Assembly: GCF_008973465.1 (NCBI RefSeq)
Contig: NZ_WBXN01000004.1
Coordinates: forward strand, 1,860,001 to 1,924,000
Length of the DNA: 64,000 nt
Direction of reading: 5' to 3'
DNA from: Streptomyces sp. SS1-1
GTDB lineage: Bacteria; Actinomycetota; Actinomycetes; Streptomycetales; Streptomycetaceae
Shown: positions 35,326 through 44,386 of the stretch, in pieces
How positions within the stretch are numbered: the stretch's first letter is position 1
Layout: each line of letters starts with the position of its first letter
Translations under genes and position numbers: made by a program
The notes under the pieces: generated by a model
Database searches by the model: none
The model's input: only the letters and a program-made list of their open reading frames with translations
Told to the model about the DNA's origin: nothing

Positions 35326-36486
35326 ATGTCCTCACGTACGTCAGACGTCCTCGTCGTCGGGGGCGGGATCATCGGCCTGGTCACGGCGTGGCGGGCCGCG
35401 CAACGCGGGTTCGCCACGTCCGTGGTGGACCCGGAGCCGGGCGGCGGGGCCGCCCAGGTGGCGGCCGGGATGCTGGCCGCCGTCACCGAACTCCACTACG
35501 GCGAGCAGACGCTGCTGGGGCTCACCCTCGAATCGGCCCGCCGCTACCCGGACTTCGCGGCCGAGCTGACCGACCTCACCGGGCACGCCCTCGGCTATCG
35601 CCGCTGCGGCACGCTCGCCGTCGCCCTGGACGCGGACGACCGCGCCCACCTGCGGGAGCTGCACGCCCTGCAGACCCGTTCGGGGCTGGACTCCGCGTGG
35701 CTGACCGGCCGGGAATGCCGGCGTCTGGAGCCGATGCTCGCGCCCGGTGTGCGCGGCGGGCTGCGGGTGGACGGCGACCACCAGATCGACCCCCGGCGGC
35801 TGGCCGGGGCGCTGCTGGAGGCGTGCGAGCGCGCCGGTGTGACCTTCCACCGGGCCTGGGCCGAGCGCCTGGACCTCACGGCGGACCGGGCGGCGGGGGT
35901 CACCACCACGGACGGCACGGCGCTGCGCGCGGACCGGGTGGTCCTCGCGGCGGGCAGCCTGAGCGGCCGGCTCGCGGGCGTCCCGGACGACGTACGGCCG
36001 CCCGTGCGGCCCGTGAAGGGGCAGGTGCTGCGGCTGACCGTGCCGAGGGGCCTCGCGCCGTTCCTGAGCCGTACCGTGCGCGCGATGGTCCGGGGCAGCC
36101 AGGTGTACCTGGTGCCGCGCGAGAGCGGGGAGCTGGTCGTCGGGGCGACGAGCGAGGAGCTGGGCTGGGACACGACGGTGACCGCGGGCGGCGTGTACGA
36201 GCTGCTGCGCGACGCCCACGAGCTGGTGCCCGGCATCACCGAGCTGCCGCTGACCGAGACCCGGGCGGGCCTGCGCCCGGCCTCCCCCGACAACGCGCCG
36301 CTGCTCGGCCCGACCGCCCTCGACGGGCTGCTGCTGGCCACCGGTCACCACCGCAACGGCGTGCTGCTGGCGCCGGTCACCGGCGACGTCCTCGCGCATG
36401 TCCTGGCCACCGGTGAACTGCCGGACGCGGCCCGCGACTTCACTCCGCTGCGGTTCGCCGCCGTCCCCCAGGAGCAGCCGGCATGA
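35326..36486 (+). CDS. thiO: Glycine oxidase ThiO
   Basis: FAD-dependent oxidase converting glycine to iminoglycine (dehydroglycine) for thiazole assembly in thiamine synthesis. It has 386 aa: N-terminal VLVVGGGIIGLVTAWRA FAD loop, DAO-family core (GGLRVDGDHQIDPRRLAGAL) and C-terminal GLRPASPDNAPLLG plus GHHRNGVLLAP. It is the first gene of a coupled operon: its stop overlaps the thiS start (ATGA). The ATG sits 13 nt after the riboswitch. ThiO rather than ThiH is expected in this aerobic organism. Confidence 0.95.
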   Translation: MSSRTSDVLVVGGGIIGLVTAWRAAQRGFATSVVDPEPGGGAAQVAAGMLAAVTELHYGEQTLLGLTLESARRYPDFAAELTDLTGHALGYRRCGTLAVALDADDRAHLRELHALQTRSGLDSAWLTGRECRRLEPMLAPGVRGGLRVDGDHQIDPRRLAGALLEACERAGVTFHRAWAERLDLTADRAAGVTTTDGTALRADRVVLAAGSLSGRLAGVPDDVRPPVRPVKGQVLRLTVPRGLAPFLSRTVRAMVRGSQVYLVPRESGELVVGATSEELGWDTTVTAGGVYELLRDAHELVPGITELPLTETRAGLRPASPDNAPLLGPTALDGLLLATGHHRNGVLLAPVTGDVLAHVLATGELPDAARDFTPLRFAAVPQEQPA

Positions 36487-36683
36487 ACATCTCGCTCAAC
36501 GGGGAGCGGCGCCGTGTCGACCCCGGCACCGCGCTCGACGCCGCCGTCCGGCTGCTCACGGCGGCCCCCTCCGGGGTGGCCGCCGCCCTCAACGAGACCG
36601 TCGTCCCGCGCGCGCAGTGGCCGTCGACGCCGCTGCGCGAGGGCGACCGCGTCGAGGTCCTGACCGCCGTCCAAGGAGGCTGA
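36483..36683 (+). CDS. thiS: Sulfur carrier protein ThiS
   Basis: 66 aa beta-grasp (ubiquitin-like) protein that carries sulfur as a C-terminal thiocarboxylate for ThiG. It ends in the required Gly-Gly (VQGG). The start overlaps the thiO stop by 4 nt; thiG follows after 3 nt. Adenylation would be by a ThiF/MoeB-like enzyme encoded elsewhere. Confidence 0.96.
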   Translation: MNISLNGERRRVDPGTALDAAVRLLTAAPSGVAAALNETVVPRAQWPSTPLREGDRVEVLTAVQGG

Positions 36684-37481
<798 letters not shown>

Positions 37482-37599
37482 ACGTACGTTCGATGAAGGC
37501 ATCCGGAGGCTGAGTCGTCCGTCACAGGACGGTCGCAGTCCCGCCCCGATCCCGGCCGGACCGGACGGGGTGTCGGTGACGGCTCGTACACTCACCTGC

Positions 37600-39531
37600 G
37601 TGGATACGACCCTTCAGGACCCTCTGGTCGGGCAGGTGCTCGACGGCCGCTATCGCGTGGACGCGCGGATCGCGGTCGGCGGGATGGCCACGGTCTACCG
37701 GGCCCTGGACACCCGCCTCGACCGCGTGCTCGCGCTCAAGGTGATGCATCCGGCGCTGGCGGCGGACGGGGCGTTCGTCGAGCGGTTCATCCGGGAGGCG
37801 AAGTCCGTCGCCCGGCTGGCCCATCCGAACGTGGTCCAGGTCTTCGACCAGGGCACCGACGGGTCGTACGTCTATCTCGCGATGGAGTACATCGCGGGCT
37901 GCACCCTGCGGGACGTCCTGCGCGAGCGCGGGGCGCTCCAGCCGCGGGCCGCGCTCGACATCCTGGAGCCGGTGCTCGCCGCGCTCGGCGCCGCCCACCG
38001 CGCGGGCTTCGTGCACCGGGACATGAAGCCGGAGAACGTCCTGATAGGGGACGACGGCCGGGTCAAGGTCGCCGACTTCGGCCTGGTGCGCTCGGTGGAC
38101 ACCGTGACCAGCACCACCGGGGCCGTCCTCGGCACCGTCTCGTACCTCGCGCCCGAGCAGATGGAGCAGCCGGGCGCGGCCGACGCCCGTGTCGACGTGT
38201 ACGCGTGCGGTGTCGTCCTGTACGAGATGCTGACCGGCGAGAAGCCGCATGACGGGGACTCCCCCGCCGTGGTGCTCTACAAGCATCTGCACGACGACGT
38301 CCCGCCGCCCTCCGCGGTGGTGCCGGGCCTGGCCTACGAGCTCGACGAGCTGGTCGCCTCCGCCACCGCCCGCACCCCGGAGGTCCGTCCGTACGACGCC
38401 GTGGCCCTGCTCGCGCAGGCCCGTGTGGCGCGCGCGGCGCTCACCGACGAGCAACTGGACGCGATGCCCCCGCAGGCCCTGTCCGACGGGCATGACAACG
38501 CCGACGACCGCACGAGCGTGATCCCGCGCGGGCTGACCGTGGCCCGGCCGCTGCCGGTCGACGGGGACGAGCCCGTGCACCGCACCAGCCGGCTGGAGAT
38601 GCCGCCGCCCCCGCCCACCGGGCCGCCCCGCGCGCGGGGCCCGCGCCGGCCGCGCAGCCCGCTGGTCGTGGTGGCCGCCGTGCTGCTGGCCCTGGGCCTG
38701 GGCGGGGGCATCTGGTACATCAACTCCGGCCAGTTCACCGAGGTGCCGCCGCTGCTGTCGAAGACCGAGGCGCAGGCCCGGGACCGGCTGGAGCAGGACG
38801 GGCTCGACGTCGGCAAGGTGCGGCGCGCGTACAGCGACACCTTCGACCGCGGCACGGTCGTCAGCACGGACCCGAAGCCGGGCGCCCGCATCCGGCAGAA
38901 CGACGCCGTGGACCTGGTCGTCTCCCTCGGCCCGAAGACGGTGAAGGTGCCCGACCTGCGGGACCGCCCGCTCGCCGAGGCGCGGGCCGCGCTGAAGGAG
39001 CGCGGCCTGGAGCCGGGCATGGTGACGCGCGAGTTCGACGACGAGGTCGCGCGCGGCTCCGTGATCTCCTCGTCCCCCGGCGACGGCTCCACCGTCCGCT
39101 CGGGTGCCGCGGTCGCGCTCACCGTCAGCAAGGGCAGCCCGGTCGACATCCCGGACGTCACCGGCGAGAGTGTGGAGGACGCGCGGGCCGAGCTCCAGGA
39201 GGCCGGTCTGAAGGTCAAGATCGCACCCGCCCGGGTCAACTCCGAGTTCGACGCGGGCCGCGTCGCCCGGCAGTCGCCCGGCGAGGGCGCGCAGGCGGCC
39301 GAGGGCGACACCGTGACGCTGACCCTCTCCAAGGGCCCCGAGATGATCGAGGTCCCGGACGTGGTCGGTGACAGCGTCGACGACGCCAAGGACCAGCTGC
39401 AGGCCGCCGGCTTCGAGGTCGACGAAAACCGCGGGCTGCTCGGCCTGTTCGGGGACACGGTCAAGAAGCAGTCCGTGAAGGGCGGCGACAAGGCGCCGAA
39501 GGGGTCGACGATCACCATCACGATCAGGTGA
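37600..39531 (+). CDS. PASTA-domain Ser/Thr protein kinase (PknL/PknB-like)
   Basis: 643 aa from GTG 37600. A cytoplasmic Hanks-type kinase domain (about 18-285: GGMATVYRA loop, catalytic K47, HRD 139-141, DFG 159-161, APEQ), a basic juxtamembrane linker, one membrane helix (about 354-374), and four extracellular PASTA repeats (about 380-643) that bind muropeptides or lipid II. It would couple wall status to phosphorylation of division or regulatory proteins. A TACACT box ends 7 nt before the GTG, so the mRNA is probably leaderless. The Rv2175c-like gene nearby is a candidate substrate, as in mycobacteria. Confidence 0.93.
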   Translation: MDTTLQDPLVGQVLDGRYRVDARIAVGGMATVYRALDTRLDRVLALKVMHPALAADGAFVERFIREAKSVARLAHPNVVQVFDQGTDGSYVYLAMEYIAGCTLRDVLRERGALQPRAALDILEPVLAALGAAHRAGFVHRDMKPENVLIGDDGRVKVADFGLVRSVDTVTSTTGAVLGTVSYLAPEQMEQPGAADARVDVYACGVVLYEMLTGEKPHDGDSPAVVLYKHLHDDVPPPSAVVPGLAYELDELVASATARTPEVRPYDAVALLAQARVARAALTDEQLDAMPPQALSDGHDNADDRTSVIPRGLTVARPLPVDGDEPVHRTSRLEMPPPPPTGPPRARGPRRPRSPLVVVAAVLLALGLGGGIWYINSGQFTEVPPLLSKTEAQARDRLEQDGLDVGKVRRAYSDTFDRGTVVSTDPKPGARIRQNDAVDLVVSLGPKTVKVPDLRDRPLAEARAALKERGLEPGMVTREFDDEVARGSVISSSPGDGSTVRSGAAVALTVSKGSPVDIPDVTGESVEDARAELQEAGLKVKIAPARVNSEFDAGRVARQSPGEGAQAAEGDTVTLTLSKGPEMIEVPDVVGDSVDDAKDQLQAAGFEVDENRGLLGLFGDTVKKQSVKGGDKAPKGSTITITIR

Positions 39532-39598
39532 GGCCGCTGATCGGGCGGCGGGACGGCCGGGTGACCGGGCCGTTCCCGCCGCATGACACCCTGGACGG

Positions 39599-40516
39599 GT
39601 GAGAAGCAAGCAGTCCGGCACCCCCCTCCCCCGCCCCTCCGGCACCCCCCTCCCCGGCCCCTCCCGCAACCCCGTCGGCGGTCATGTCCCGGTGGCCGGC
39701 GGCCTCAGCTCCGTCGGTCTCTCCTACGCCCGCGACCTGAAGGCCGAGACGGTCCAGGTCTTCGTCGCCAACCCCCGCGGCTGGGCGACCCCGCCCGGCA
39801 ACCCGCGCCAGGACGAGGAGTTCCGCGCGGCCTGCGCCGCCGAGGAGATACCGGCGTACGTGCACGCCCCCTACCTGATCAACTTCGGCTCGCACACCGA
39901 GGCGACCGTCGAGCGGTCCGTGGAGTCGCTGCGGCACTCGCTGCGGCGCGGCCGGGAGATCGGGGCGCTCGGCGTGGTCGTGCACACGGGCAGCGCGACC
40001 GGCGGCAGGGACCGCTCGGTGGCCCTGCGGCAGGTCCGCGAGCACCTGCTGCCGCTGCTGGACGAGCTGACCCACGACGACGACCCGTTCCTGCTGCTGG
40101 AGTCCACCGCCGGGCAGGGCTCCTCGCTGTGCTCGCGGACCTGGGACTTCGGGCCGTACTTCGAGGCCCTGGACGCCCATCCGATGCTCGGCGTCTGCCT
40201 GGACACCTGTCACATCTACGCGGCCGGCCACGACCTCACCGGCCCCTCCGGGATGCACCAGACCCTGGACCTGCTGGTGGACACGGTCGGTGAGGGCCGG
40301 CTGAAGCTGATCCACGCCAACGACTCCAAGGACGTCGTCGGCGCGCACAAGGACCGGCACGAGAACATCGGCGCGGGGCACATCGGCGAGGACCCGTTCC
40401 GCGCGCTGATGACCCACCCGGCGACGGCGGGCGTCCCGCTGATCATCGAGACGCCCGGCGGCAAGGAAGGGCACGCGGCGGACGTGGAGCGGCTGAAGAA
40501 ACTCCGCGACGGCTGA
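39599..40516 (+). CDS. nfo: Deoxyribonuclease IV / AP endonuclease
   Basis: 305 aa TIM-barrel endonuclease IV for apurinic-site repair. Zinc ligands are visible in order: HAPYLIN, VVHTGS, LLESTAGQG, CLDTCHIYAAG, IHANDSK, KDRHENIG and IIETPG. The GTG at 39599 begins the frame; the first 25 residues are a Pro-rich low-complexity extension encoded by a 24-bp tandem repeat and precede the conserved barrel (VGGHVPVAGGL). The true start could be downstream, but no better in-frame start before the barrel is evident. Confidence 0.92.
   Translation: MRSKQSGTPLPRPSGTPLPGPSRNPVGGHVPVAGGLSSVGLSYARDLKAETVQVFVANPRGWATPPGNPRQDEEFRAACAAEEIPAYVHAPYLINFGSHTEATVERSVESLRHSLRRGREIGALGVVVHTGSATGGRDRSVALRQVREHLLPLLDELTHDDDPFLLLESTAGQGSSLCSRTWDFGPYFEALDAHPMLGVCLDTCHIYAAGHDLTGPSGMHQTLDLLVDTVGEGRLKLIHANDSKDVVGAHKDRHENIGAGHIGEDPFRALMTHPATAGVPLIIETPGGKEGHAADVERLKKLRDG
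39614..39661 (+). repeat. 24-bp tandem repeat inside nfo
   Basis: Two units (39614-39637, 39638-39661) differ at one base and encode SGTPLPRP and SGTPLPGP in the N-terminal extension. Likely slippage-prone and variable between strains. Confidence 0.7.
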
Positions 40517-40528
40517 CCCGGATGGGGA

Positions 40529-40545
40529 ATACCCCCAGGGGGTAT
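40529..40545. promoter_or_regulatory. CsoR-type operator
   Basis: Perfect 17-nt palindrome ATACCCCC-A-GGGGGTAT, 46 nt upstream of the DUF4396 start. This is the G/C-tract form with flanking TA bounded by AT that copper sensors of the CsoR family bind in Streptomyces and other Gram-positives. The related RcnR/FrmR-type sensors recognise similar tracts, so nickel, cobalt or formaldehyde control cannot be excluded. Confidence 0.65.
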
Positions 40546-40591
40546 GTGGTTCCGGTGGAGCGAGAGACGGAACCACGCGTCAGGGGGCGTC

Positions 40592-41083
40592 ATGGAACAC
40601 GAAGCGCACGCGTCACACGGTCATCACCATCACGAGGGCATGACCGCCGGCGGTGGGTGGGAGACCGCCGTCCGGGCCACCCTGCACTGCCTCACCGGGT
40701 GCGCCATCGGCGAGGTGCTGGGCATGGTGATCGGCACCGCGCTCGGCTGGGGCACCGTGGTGACCCTGGTCCTGGCGGTCGCGCTCGCCTTCCTGTTCGG
40801 CTACACGCTCACCCTGCGCGGCGTCGTGAAGGCCGGCCTCGGGCTGGGCGCCGCCGTGAAGGTGGCGCTGGCGGCGGACACCCTGTCCATCGCGGTGATG
40901 GAGCTGGTCGACAACGGCGTGGTCGTACTGTGGCCGGGCGCGATGGACGCCGGGCTCGGCGACCCGCTGTTCTGGTGGGTGCTGGCGATCGCGCTGGCCG
41001 TCGCCTTCGTCCTCACCACTCCGGTGAACAAGTGGATGATCGGCCGCGGCCGGGGGCACGCGGTGGTGCACCAGTACCACTGA
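40592..41083 (+). CDS. DUF4396 membrane protein with His-rich N-terminus
   Basis: 163 aa from ATG 40592 with GGGGG upstream. The N-terminus is His-rich (MEHEAHASHGHHHHEG), followed by four membrane segments; the first carries HCLTGC, a possible metal-binding His/Cys group. The C-terminus ends VVHQYH. DUF4396 has no assigned function. The His cluster plus an upstream CsoR-like operator point to copper (or similar metal) handling, which is inference. It converges with the sulfite-oxidase-like gene with a 35-nt gap. Confidence 0.85.
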   Translation: MEHEAHASHGHHHHEGMTAGGGWETAVRATLHCLTGCAIGEVLGMVIGTALGWGTVVTLVLAVALAFLFGYTLTLRGVVKAGLGLGAAVKVALAADTLSIAVMELVDNGVVVLWPGAMDAGLGDPLFWWVLAIALAVAFVLTTPVNKWMIGRGRGHAVVHQYH

Positions 41084-41118
41084 CGGCCCGGTGCCACTGG
41101 GCCCGTCCACGCCAGGAG

Positions 41119-41751
41119 TCAGAGCCCTGGGCCGTCCCCGGGCTCCTCCTGGTAGGAGTAGCGCTGCTCGCGCCACGGGTCGCCGATGTTGTGGTAGCCG
41201 CGCTCCTCCCAGAAGCCGCGCCGATCGGCGGTCATGTACTCCACGCCGCGGACCCACTTGGGCCCCTTCCAGGCGTACAGATGGGGGACGACCAGCCGCA
41301 GCGGGAAGCCGTGCTCGGCGGTCAGCAGCTCGCCGTCCCGGTGGGTGGCGAAGATCGCGCGCTCGGAGGCGAAGTCGGCCAGCCGCAGGTTGGAGCTGAA
41401 GCCGTACTCGGCCCACACCATGACATGGGTAACGGCCGCCGCGGGCGGCGCGATCTCGAGGATCGTGCGCGCCGGGATGCCGCCCCACTCGGCGCCCAGC
41501 ATGCTGAACTTCGTCACGCAGTGCAGGTCGGCGACGAGGCTGGTGTACGGCAGGGCCGTGAACTCCTCGTGGGTCCAGCTGTGCTTCTCGCCGTCGGCGG
41601 TGGCGCCGAAGACCCGGAAGTCCCAGCGTTCGGGACGGAACTTGGGCACCGGGCCGTAGTGCGTGACGGGCCACCCGCGCTGGATGCGCTGCCCCGGCGG
41701 GAGCTCGGAGTGTGCTGCTGCCCCACCTTCGCGCTCCACCGGCTGACCCAT
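41119..41751 (-). CDS. Sulfite-oxidase-like molybdopterin enzyme
   Basis: 210 aa single-domain member of the sulfite oxidase (YedY-like, archaeal/bacterial) group. The molybdenum-ligating Cys is in DLHCVTKFSM; the pterin-binding GFPLRLVVPHLYAWKGPKWV is also typical. It lacks a Tat signal and the dimerisation domain, so it may be cytoplasmic. The substrate is not known. The ATG at 41751 has a GGAGG only 1 nt away; a CAGGAT hexamer 6 nt upstream suggests a leaderless mRNA instead. It is divergent from bacterioferritin. Confidence 0.88.
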   Translation of the reverse strand: MGQPVEREGGAAAHSELPPGQRIQRGWPVTHYGPVPKFRPERWDFRVFGATADGEKHSWTHEEFTALPYTSLVADLHCVTKFSMLGAEWGGIPARTILEIAPPAAAVTHVMVWAEYGFSSNLRLADFASERAIFATHRDGELLTAEHGFPLRLVVPHLYAWKGPKWVRGVEYMTADRRGFWEERGYHNIGDPWREQRYSYQEEPGDGPGL

Positions 41752-41832
41752 GCCTCCATCCTGACAGACCCGGGACGGTGCACCCGACCACACCCCCCAC
41801 CGAACCGTACAAAACCGACTAAGCCTGAACTT

Positions 41833-41843
41833 ACTTACTAAGT
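41833..41843. promoter_or_regulatory. Small palindrome in the bfr promoter region
   Basis: ACTTA-C-TAAGT, within an AT-rich stretch unusual for this genome, in the 174-nt gap between the divergent sulfite-oxidase-like and bacterioferritin genes. It may be an operator or promoter element. It does not match the iron-box consensus. Confidence 0.35.
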
Positions 41844-41925
41844 GAAGACTTACTGGACGATCTTCGCGTCCGGTGGAATCATGCGCCGCATCCTGCCAGT
41901 CCCCCGCGTGGAAGGAGCCCGTGCG

Positions 41926-42402
41926 ATGCAGGGCGACCCCGAGGTCCTCGAATTCCTCAACGAGCAGCTCACCGGTGAGCTCACCGCGATCAACCAGTAC
42001 TGGCTGCACTACCGCATCCAGGACAACAACGGCTGGACGAAGCTCGCGAAGTACACGCGGGAAGAGTCCATCGACGAGATGAAGCACGCGGACAAGCTCA
42101 CCGAGCGCATCCTCATGCTGGACGGCCTGCCGAACTACCAGCGGCTCTTCCATGTGCGGGTGGGCCAGACGGTCACCGAGATGTTCCAGGCCGACCGTCA
42201 GGTGGAGGTGGAGGCGATCGACCGCCTCAAGCGCGGCATCGACGTGATGCGCTCCAAGGGCGACGTGACGTCCGCGAACATCTTCGAGGAGATCCTGGCG
42301 GACGAGGAGCACCACATCGACTATCTGGACACCCAGCTGGAGCTCATCGACAAGCTCGGCGAGGCGCTCTACATCGCCCAGCAGATCGAGCAGCCGAGCT
42401 AG
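41926..42402 (+). CDS. bfr: Bacterioferritin
   Basis: 158 aa ferritin-like 24-mer subunit for iron storage. The di-iron ferroxidase ligands fit the family (E in LTGELTAINQYW, ESIDEMKHADK with E and H, later ADEEHHIDYL), and the Met in DEMKH is the axial haem ligand that distinguishes bacterioferritin from ferritin. GAAGGAG is 8 nt before ATG 41926. The convergent bfd gene ends 20 nt away. Storage and release of iron are thus encoded tail to tail. Confidence 0.96.
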   Translation: MQGDPEVLEFLNEQLTGELTAINQYWLHYRIQDNNGWTKLAKYTREESIDEMKHADKLTERILMLDGLPNYQRLFHVRVGQTVTEMFQADRQVEVEAIDRLKRGIDVMRSKGDVTSANIFEEILADEEHHIDYLDTQLELIDKLGEALYIAQQIEQPS

Positions 42403-42421
42403 GACCCGCCGGTCCGCCGGG

Positions 42422-42646
42422 CTAGGCGGCGTCCTCGAGATCGGAGACGACCGACTCACCGCGGTCGGCGAGTTCACGGCGGGGGCAGGCGCCCCGGCCG
42501 AGCAGCGCCTGGATACGGCGCACGCACGACCCGCAGTCGGTACCGGCCTTGCAGGCGGAGGCGACCTGGCGGGGGGTGCAGGCGCCGTTCTCCGCGTGCT
42601 TCTTGACCTGCTGCTCGGTGATGCCGAAGCAACTGCAGACGTACAC
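42422..42646 (-). CDS. bfd: Bacterioferritin-associated ferredoxin
   Basis: 74 aa [2Fe-2S] protein that reduces bacterioferritin to release iron. Four ligand cysteines: CSC near the N-terminus and CKAGTDCGSC (CxC...CxxC spacing of the BFD fold). I choose GTG 42646 (MYVCSCFGIT) because GGGAGG lies 8 nt upstream; the GTG at 42655 would abut that site with no spacing. The C-terminal 20 residues are an acidic tail. The upstream iron box suggests derepression in iron starvation. Confidence 0.9.
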   Translation of the reverse strand: MYVCSCFGITEQQVKKHAENGACTPRQVASACKAGTDCGSCVRRIQALLGRGACPRRELADRGESVVSDLEDAA

Positions 42647-42690
42647 GCGGTTCACCTCCCGGCGGGGTCGAAGTGCACTCCCCTGTTCGG

Positions 42691-42709
42691 TGAGGCAAAC
42701 CTAACCTTA
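42691..42709 (-). promoter_or_regulatory. Iron box (DmdR/IdeR type) before bfd
   Basis: On the minus strand TAAGGTTAGGTTTGCCTCA matches the 19-bp consensus TTAGGTTAGGCTAACCTAA at 14 positions and includes the -10-like TAGGTT. It lies 45 nt upstream of the bfd start. Confidence 0.65.
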
Positions 42710-42737
42710 CCCGTCGCGGCAGGAGCGGAAAAGTGGT

Positions 42738-42769
42738 GTGGGGCGCGGATCGTGTGATCCGCGCCCCAC
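42738..42769 (-). terminator. Terminator after aroH
   Basis: Perfect 14-bp stem (42738-42751 and 42756-42769) with a GTGT loop, 20 nt downstream of the DAHP synthase stop on the minus strand. No T tract. Confidence 0.85.
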
Positions 42770-42788
42770 CGCCCCATGATCGGGAAGA

Positions 42789-44141
42789 TCACTGGTCGCG
42801 GTACATCTCCGCGACGAGGAACGCCAGGTCGAGCGACTGGCTGCGGTTGAGCCGCGGGTCGCAGGCCGTCTCGTAGCGCTGGTGCAGATCGTCGACGAAG
42901 ATCTCGTCGCCGCCGCCCACGCACTCGGTGACGTCGTCGCCGGTGAGCTCCACGTGGATGCCGCCCGGGTGGGTGCCCAGCGACTTGTGGACCTCGAAGA
43001 AGCCCTTGACCTCGTCCAGCACGTCGTCGAAGCGGCGGGTCTTGTGCCCGGAGGCCGCCTCGTAGGTGTTGCCGTGCATCGGGTCGGTGATCCAGGCGAC
43101 GGTGGCACCCGAGGCGGTGACCTTCTCGACCAGCTCGGGGAGCTTGTCCCGGATCTTGTCGGCGCCCATGCGGACGATGAAGGTCAGCCGGCCCGGCTCG
43201 CGCTCCGGGTCGAGACGGTCGATGTACTGCAGCGCCTCCTCGGCCGTCGTCGACGGGCCGAGCTTGATGCCGATGGGGTTGCGGATCTTCGAGGCGAACT
43301 CGATGTGCGCGCCGTCCAGCTGCCGGGTGCGCTCACCGATCCACACCATGTGCCCGGAGACGTCGTACAGCCGGCCGGTGCGGGAGTCGACCCGGGTCAG
43401 CGCGGACTCGTAGTCGAGCAGCAGCGCCTCGTGCGAGGCGTAGAACTCGACGGTCTTGAACTCCTCCGGGTCGGCCCCGCAGGCGTGCATGAAGTTGAGC
43501 GCCTGGTCGATCTCGCGGGCCAGCTGCTCGTAGCGCTGACCGGACGGGGACGACTTCACGAAGTCCTGGTTCCAGGCGTGCACCTGGCGAAGGTCGGCGT
43601 AGCCGCCGGTGGTGAAGGCGCGCACCAGGTTGAGCGTGGAGGCGGACGCGTTGTACATCCGCTTCAGCCGCTCGGGGTCCGGGACGCGGGCCTCCTCGGT
43701 GAAGTCGAAGCCGTTGACGGAGTCGCCGCGGTAGGTCGGCAGGGTGACGCCGTCGCGGGTCTCGGTCGGCTTGGAGCGCGGCTTGGAGTACTGGCCGGCG
43801 ATCCGGCCGACCTTCACGACCGGCACCGAGGCGGCGTACGTCAGCACGGCGCCCATCTGGAGGAGGGTCTTGAGCTTGTTGCGGATGTGATCGGCGGACA
43901 CCGCGTCGAACGCCTCGGCGCAGTCGCCGCCCTGGAGGAGGAACGCCTCTCCCTTGGCGACGGCCGCCAGACGGGCGCGCAGCTGGTCGCACTCGCCCGC
44001 GAAGACGAGCGGCGGATACGACTCGAGGTCCGCGATCACTGCGCGCAGAGCCTCGGGGTCGGGGTACTCGGGCTGCTGCGCCGCGGGCAGGTTTCGCCAG
44101 GTGTTGCCAGCGCTCGCGCTGGTCTTAGCGTTCACGGTCAC
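42789..44141 (-). CDS. aroH: 3-deoxy-7-phosphoheptulonate (DAHP) synthase, class II
   Basis: First step of the shikimate pathway, condensing PEP and erythrose-4-phosphate. It has 450 aa, the class II length typical of actinobacteria: LLQGGDCAEAF (metal Cys), GRIAGQYSKPRSKPTE, FYASHEALLLDYE, GERTRQLDGAHIEF, RMGADKIRDKLP and WITDPMHGNTYEA. The start GTG 44141 has a TAATGT box 7 nt upstream (leaderless); GTG 44135 with GGGAG is an alternative. It is divergent from trpE, so early and branch-point enzymes of aromatic synthesis share one 96-nt promoter region. Confidence 0.96.
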   Translation of the reverse strand: MTVNAKTSASAGNTWRNLPAAQQPEYPDPEALRAVIADLESYPPLVFAGECDQLRARLAAVAKGEAFLLQGGDCAEAFDAVSADHIRNKLKTLLQMGAVLTYAASVPVVKVGRIAGQYSKPRSKPTETRDGVTLPTYRGDSVNGFDFTEEARVPDPERLKRMYNASASTLNLVRAFTTGGYADLRQVHAWNQDFVKSSPSGQRYEQLAREIDQALNFMHACGADPEEFKTVEFYASHEALLLDYESALTRVDSRTGRLYDVSGHMVWIGERTRQLDGAHIEFASKIRNPIGIKLGPSTTAEEALQYIDRLDPEREPGRLTFIVRMGADKIRDKLPELVEKVTASGATVAWITDPMHGNTYEAASGHKTRRFDDVLDEVKGFFEVHKSLGTHPGGIHVELTGDDVTECVGGGDEIFVDDLHQRYETACDPRLNRSQSLDLAFLVAEMYRDQ

Positions 44142-44237
44142 GCTCCCAACATTACGGGGTCGTGTCGGGCGTCCCGGCCCATGCCCAGCAATTGAGACAC
44201 GGGGTACACCAGTCGGACATGCGGTAGCGTGCCAGGC

Positions 44238-44294
44238 ATGTTCGCGCACTCGATCCAGAACTGGTGGTGGACCGCTCATCCGGCGGCCCGCTGA
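44238..44294 (+). CDS. trpL: trp leader peptide
   Basis: 18-codon ORF (MFAHSIQN then WWW then TAHPAAR) with three consecutive Trp codons at codons 9-11. Low charged tRNA-Trp would stall the ribosome there and stop formation of the terminator at 44315-44341. TAGCGT (44225-44230) lies 7 nt before the ATG, so the leader itself looks leaderless. Trp attenuation is known upstream of the trpEG gene in S. venezuelae. Confidence 0.92.
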   Translation: MFAHSIQNWWWTAHPAAR

Positions 44295-44314
44295 CTGCGC
44301 GTATCCAGACTTCG

Positions 44315-44341
44315 CGAAGGCCGCCCGAGGGGCGGCCTTCG
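44315..44341 (+). terminator. trp attenuator hairpin
   Basis: 12-bp GC-rich stem (44315-44326 with 44330-44341) with a 3-nt GAG loop, followed by TGTTT, 21 nt after the leader peptide stop and 46 nt before the trpE start. Confidence 0.88.
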
Positions 44342-44386
44342 GTGTTTCCCGGGGTCCGTTCCTCCCAGCGAGAAGGAACCGGACCC

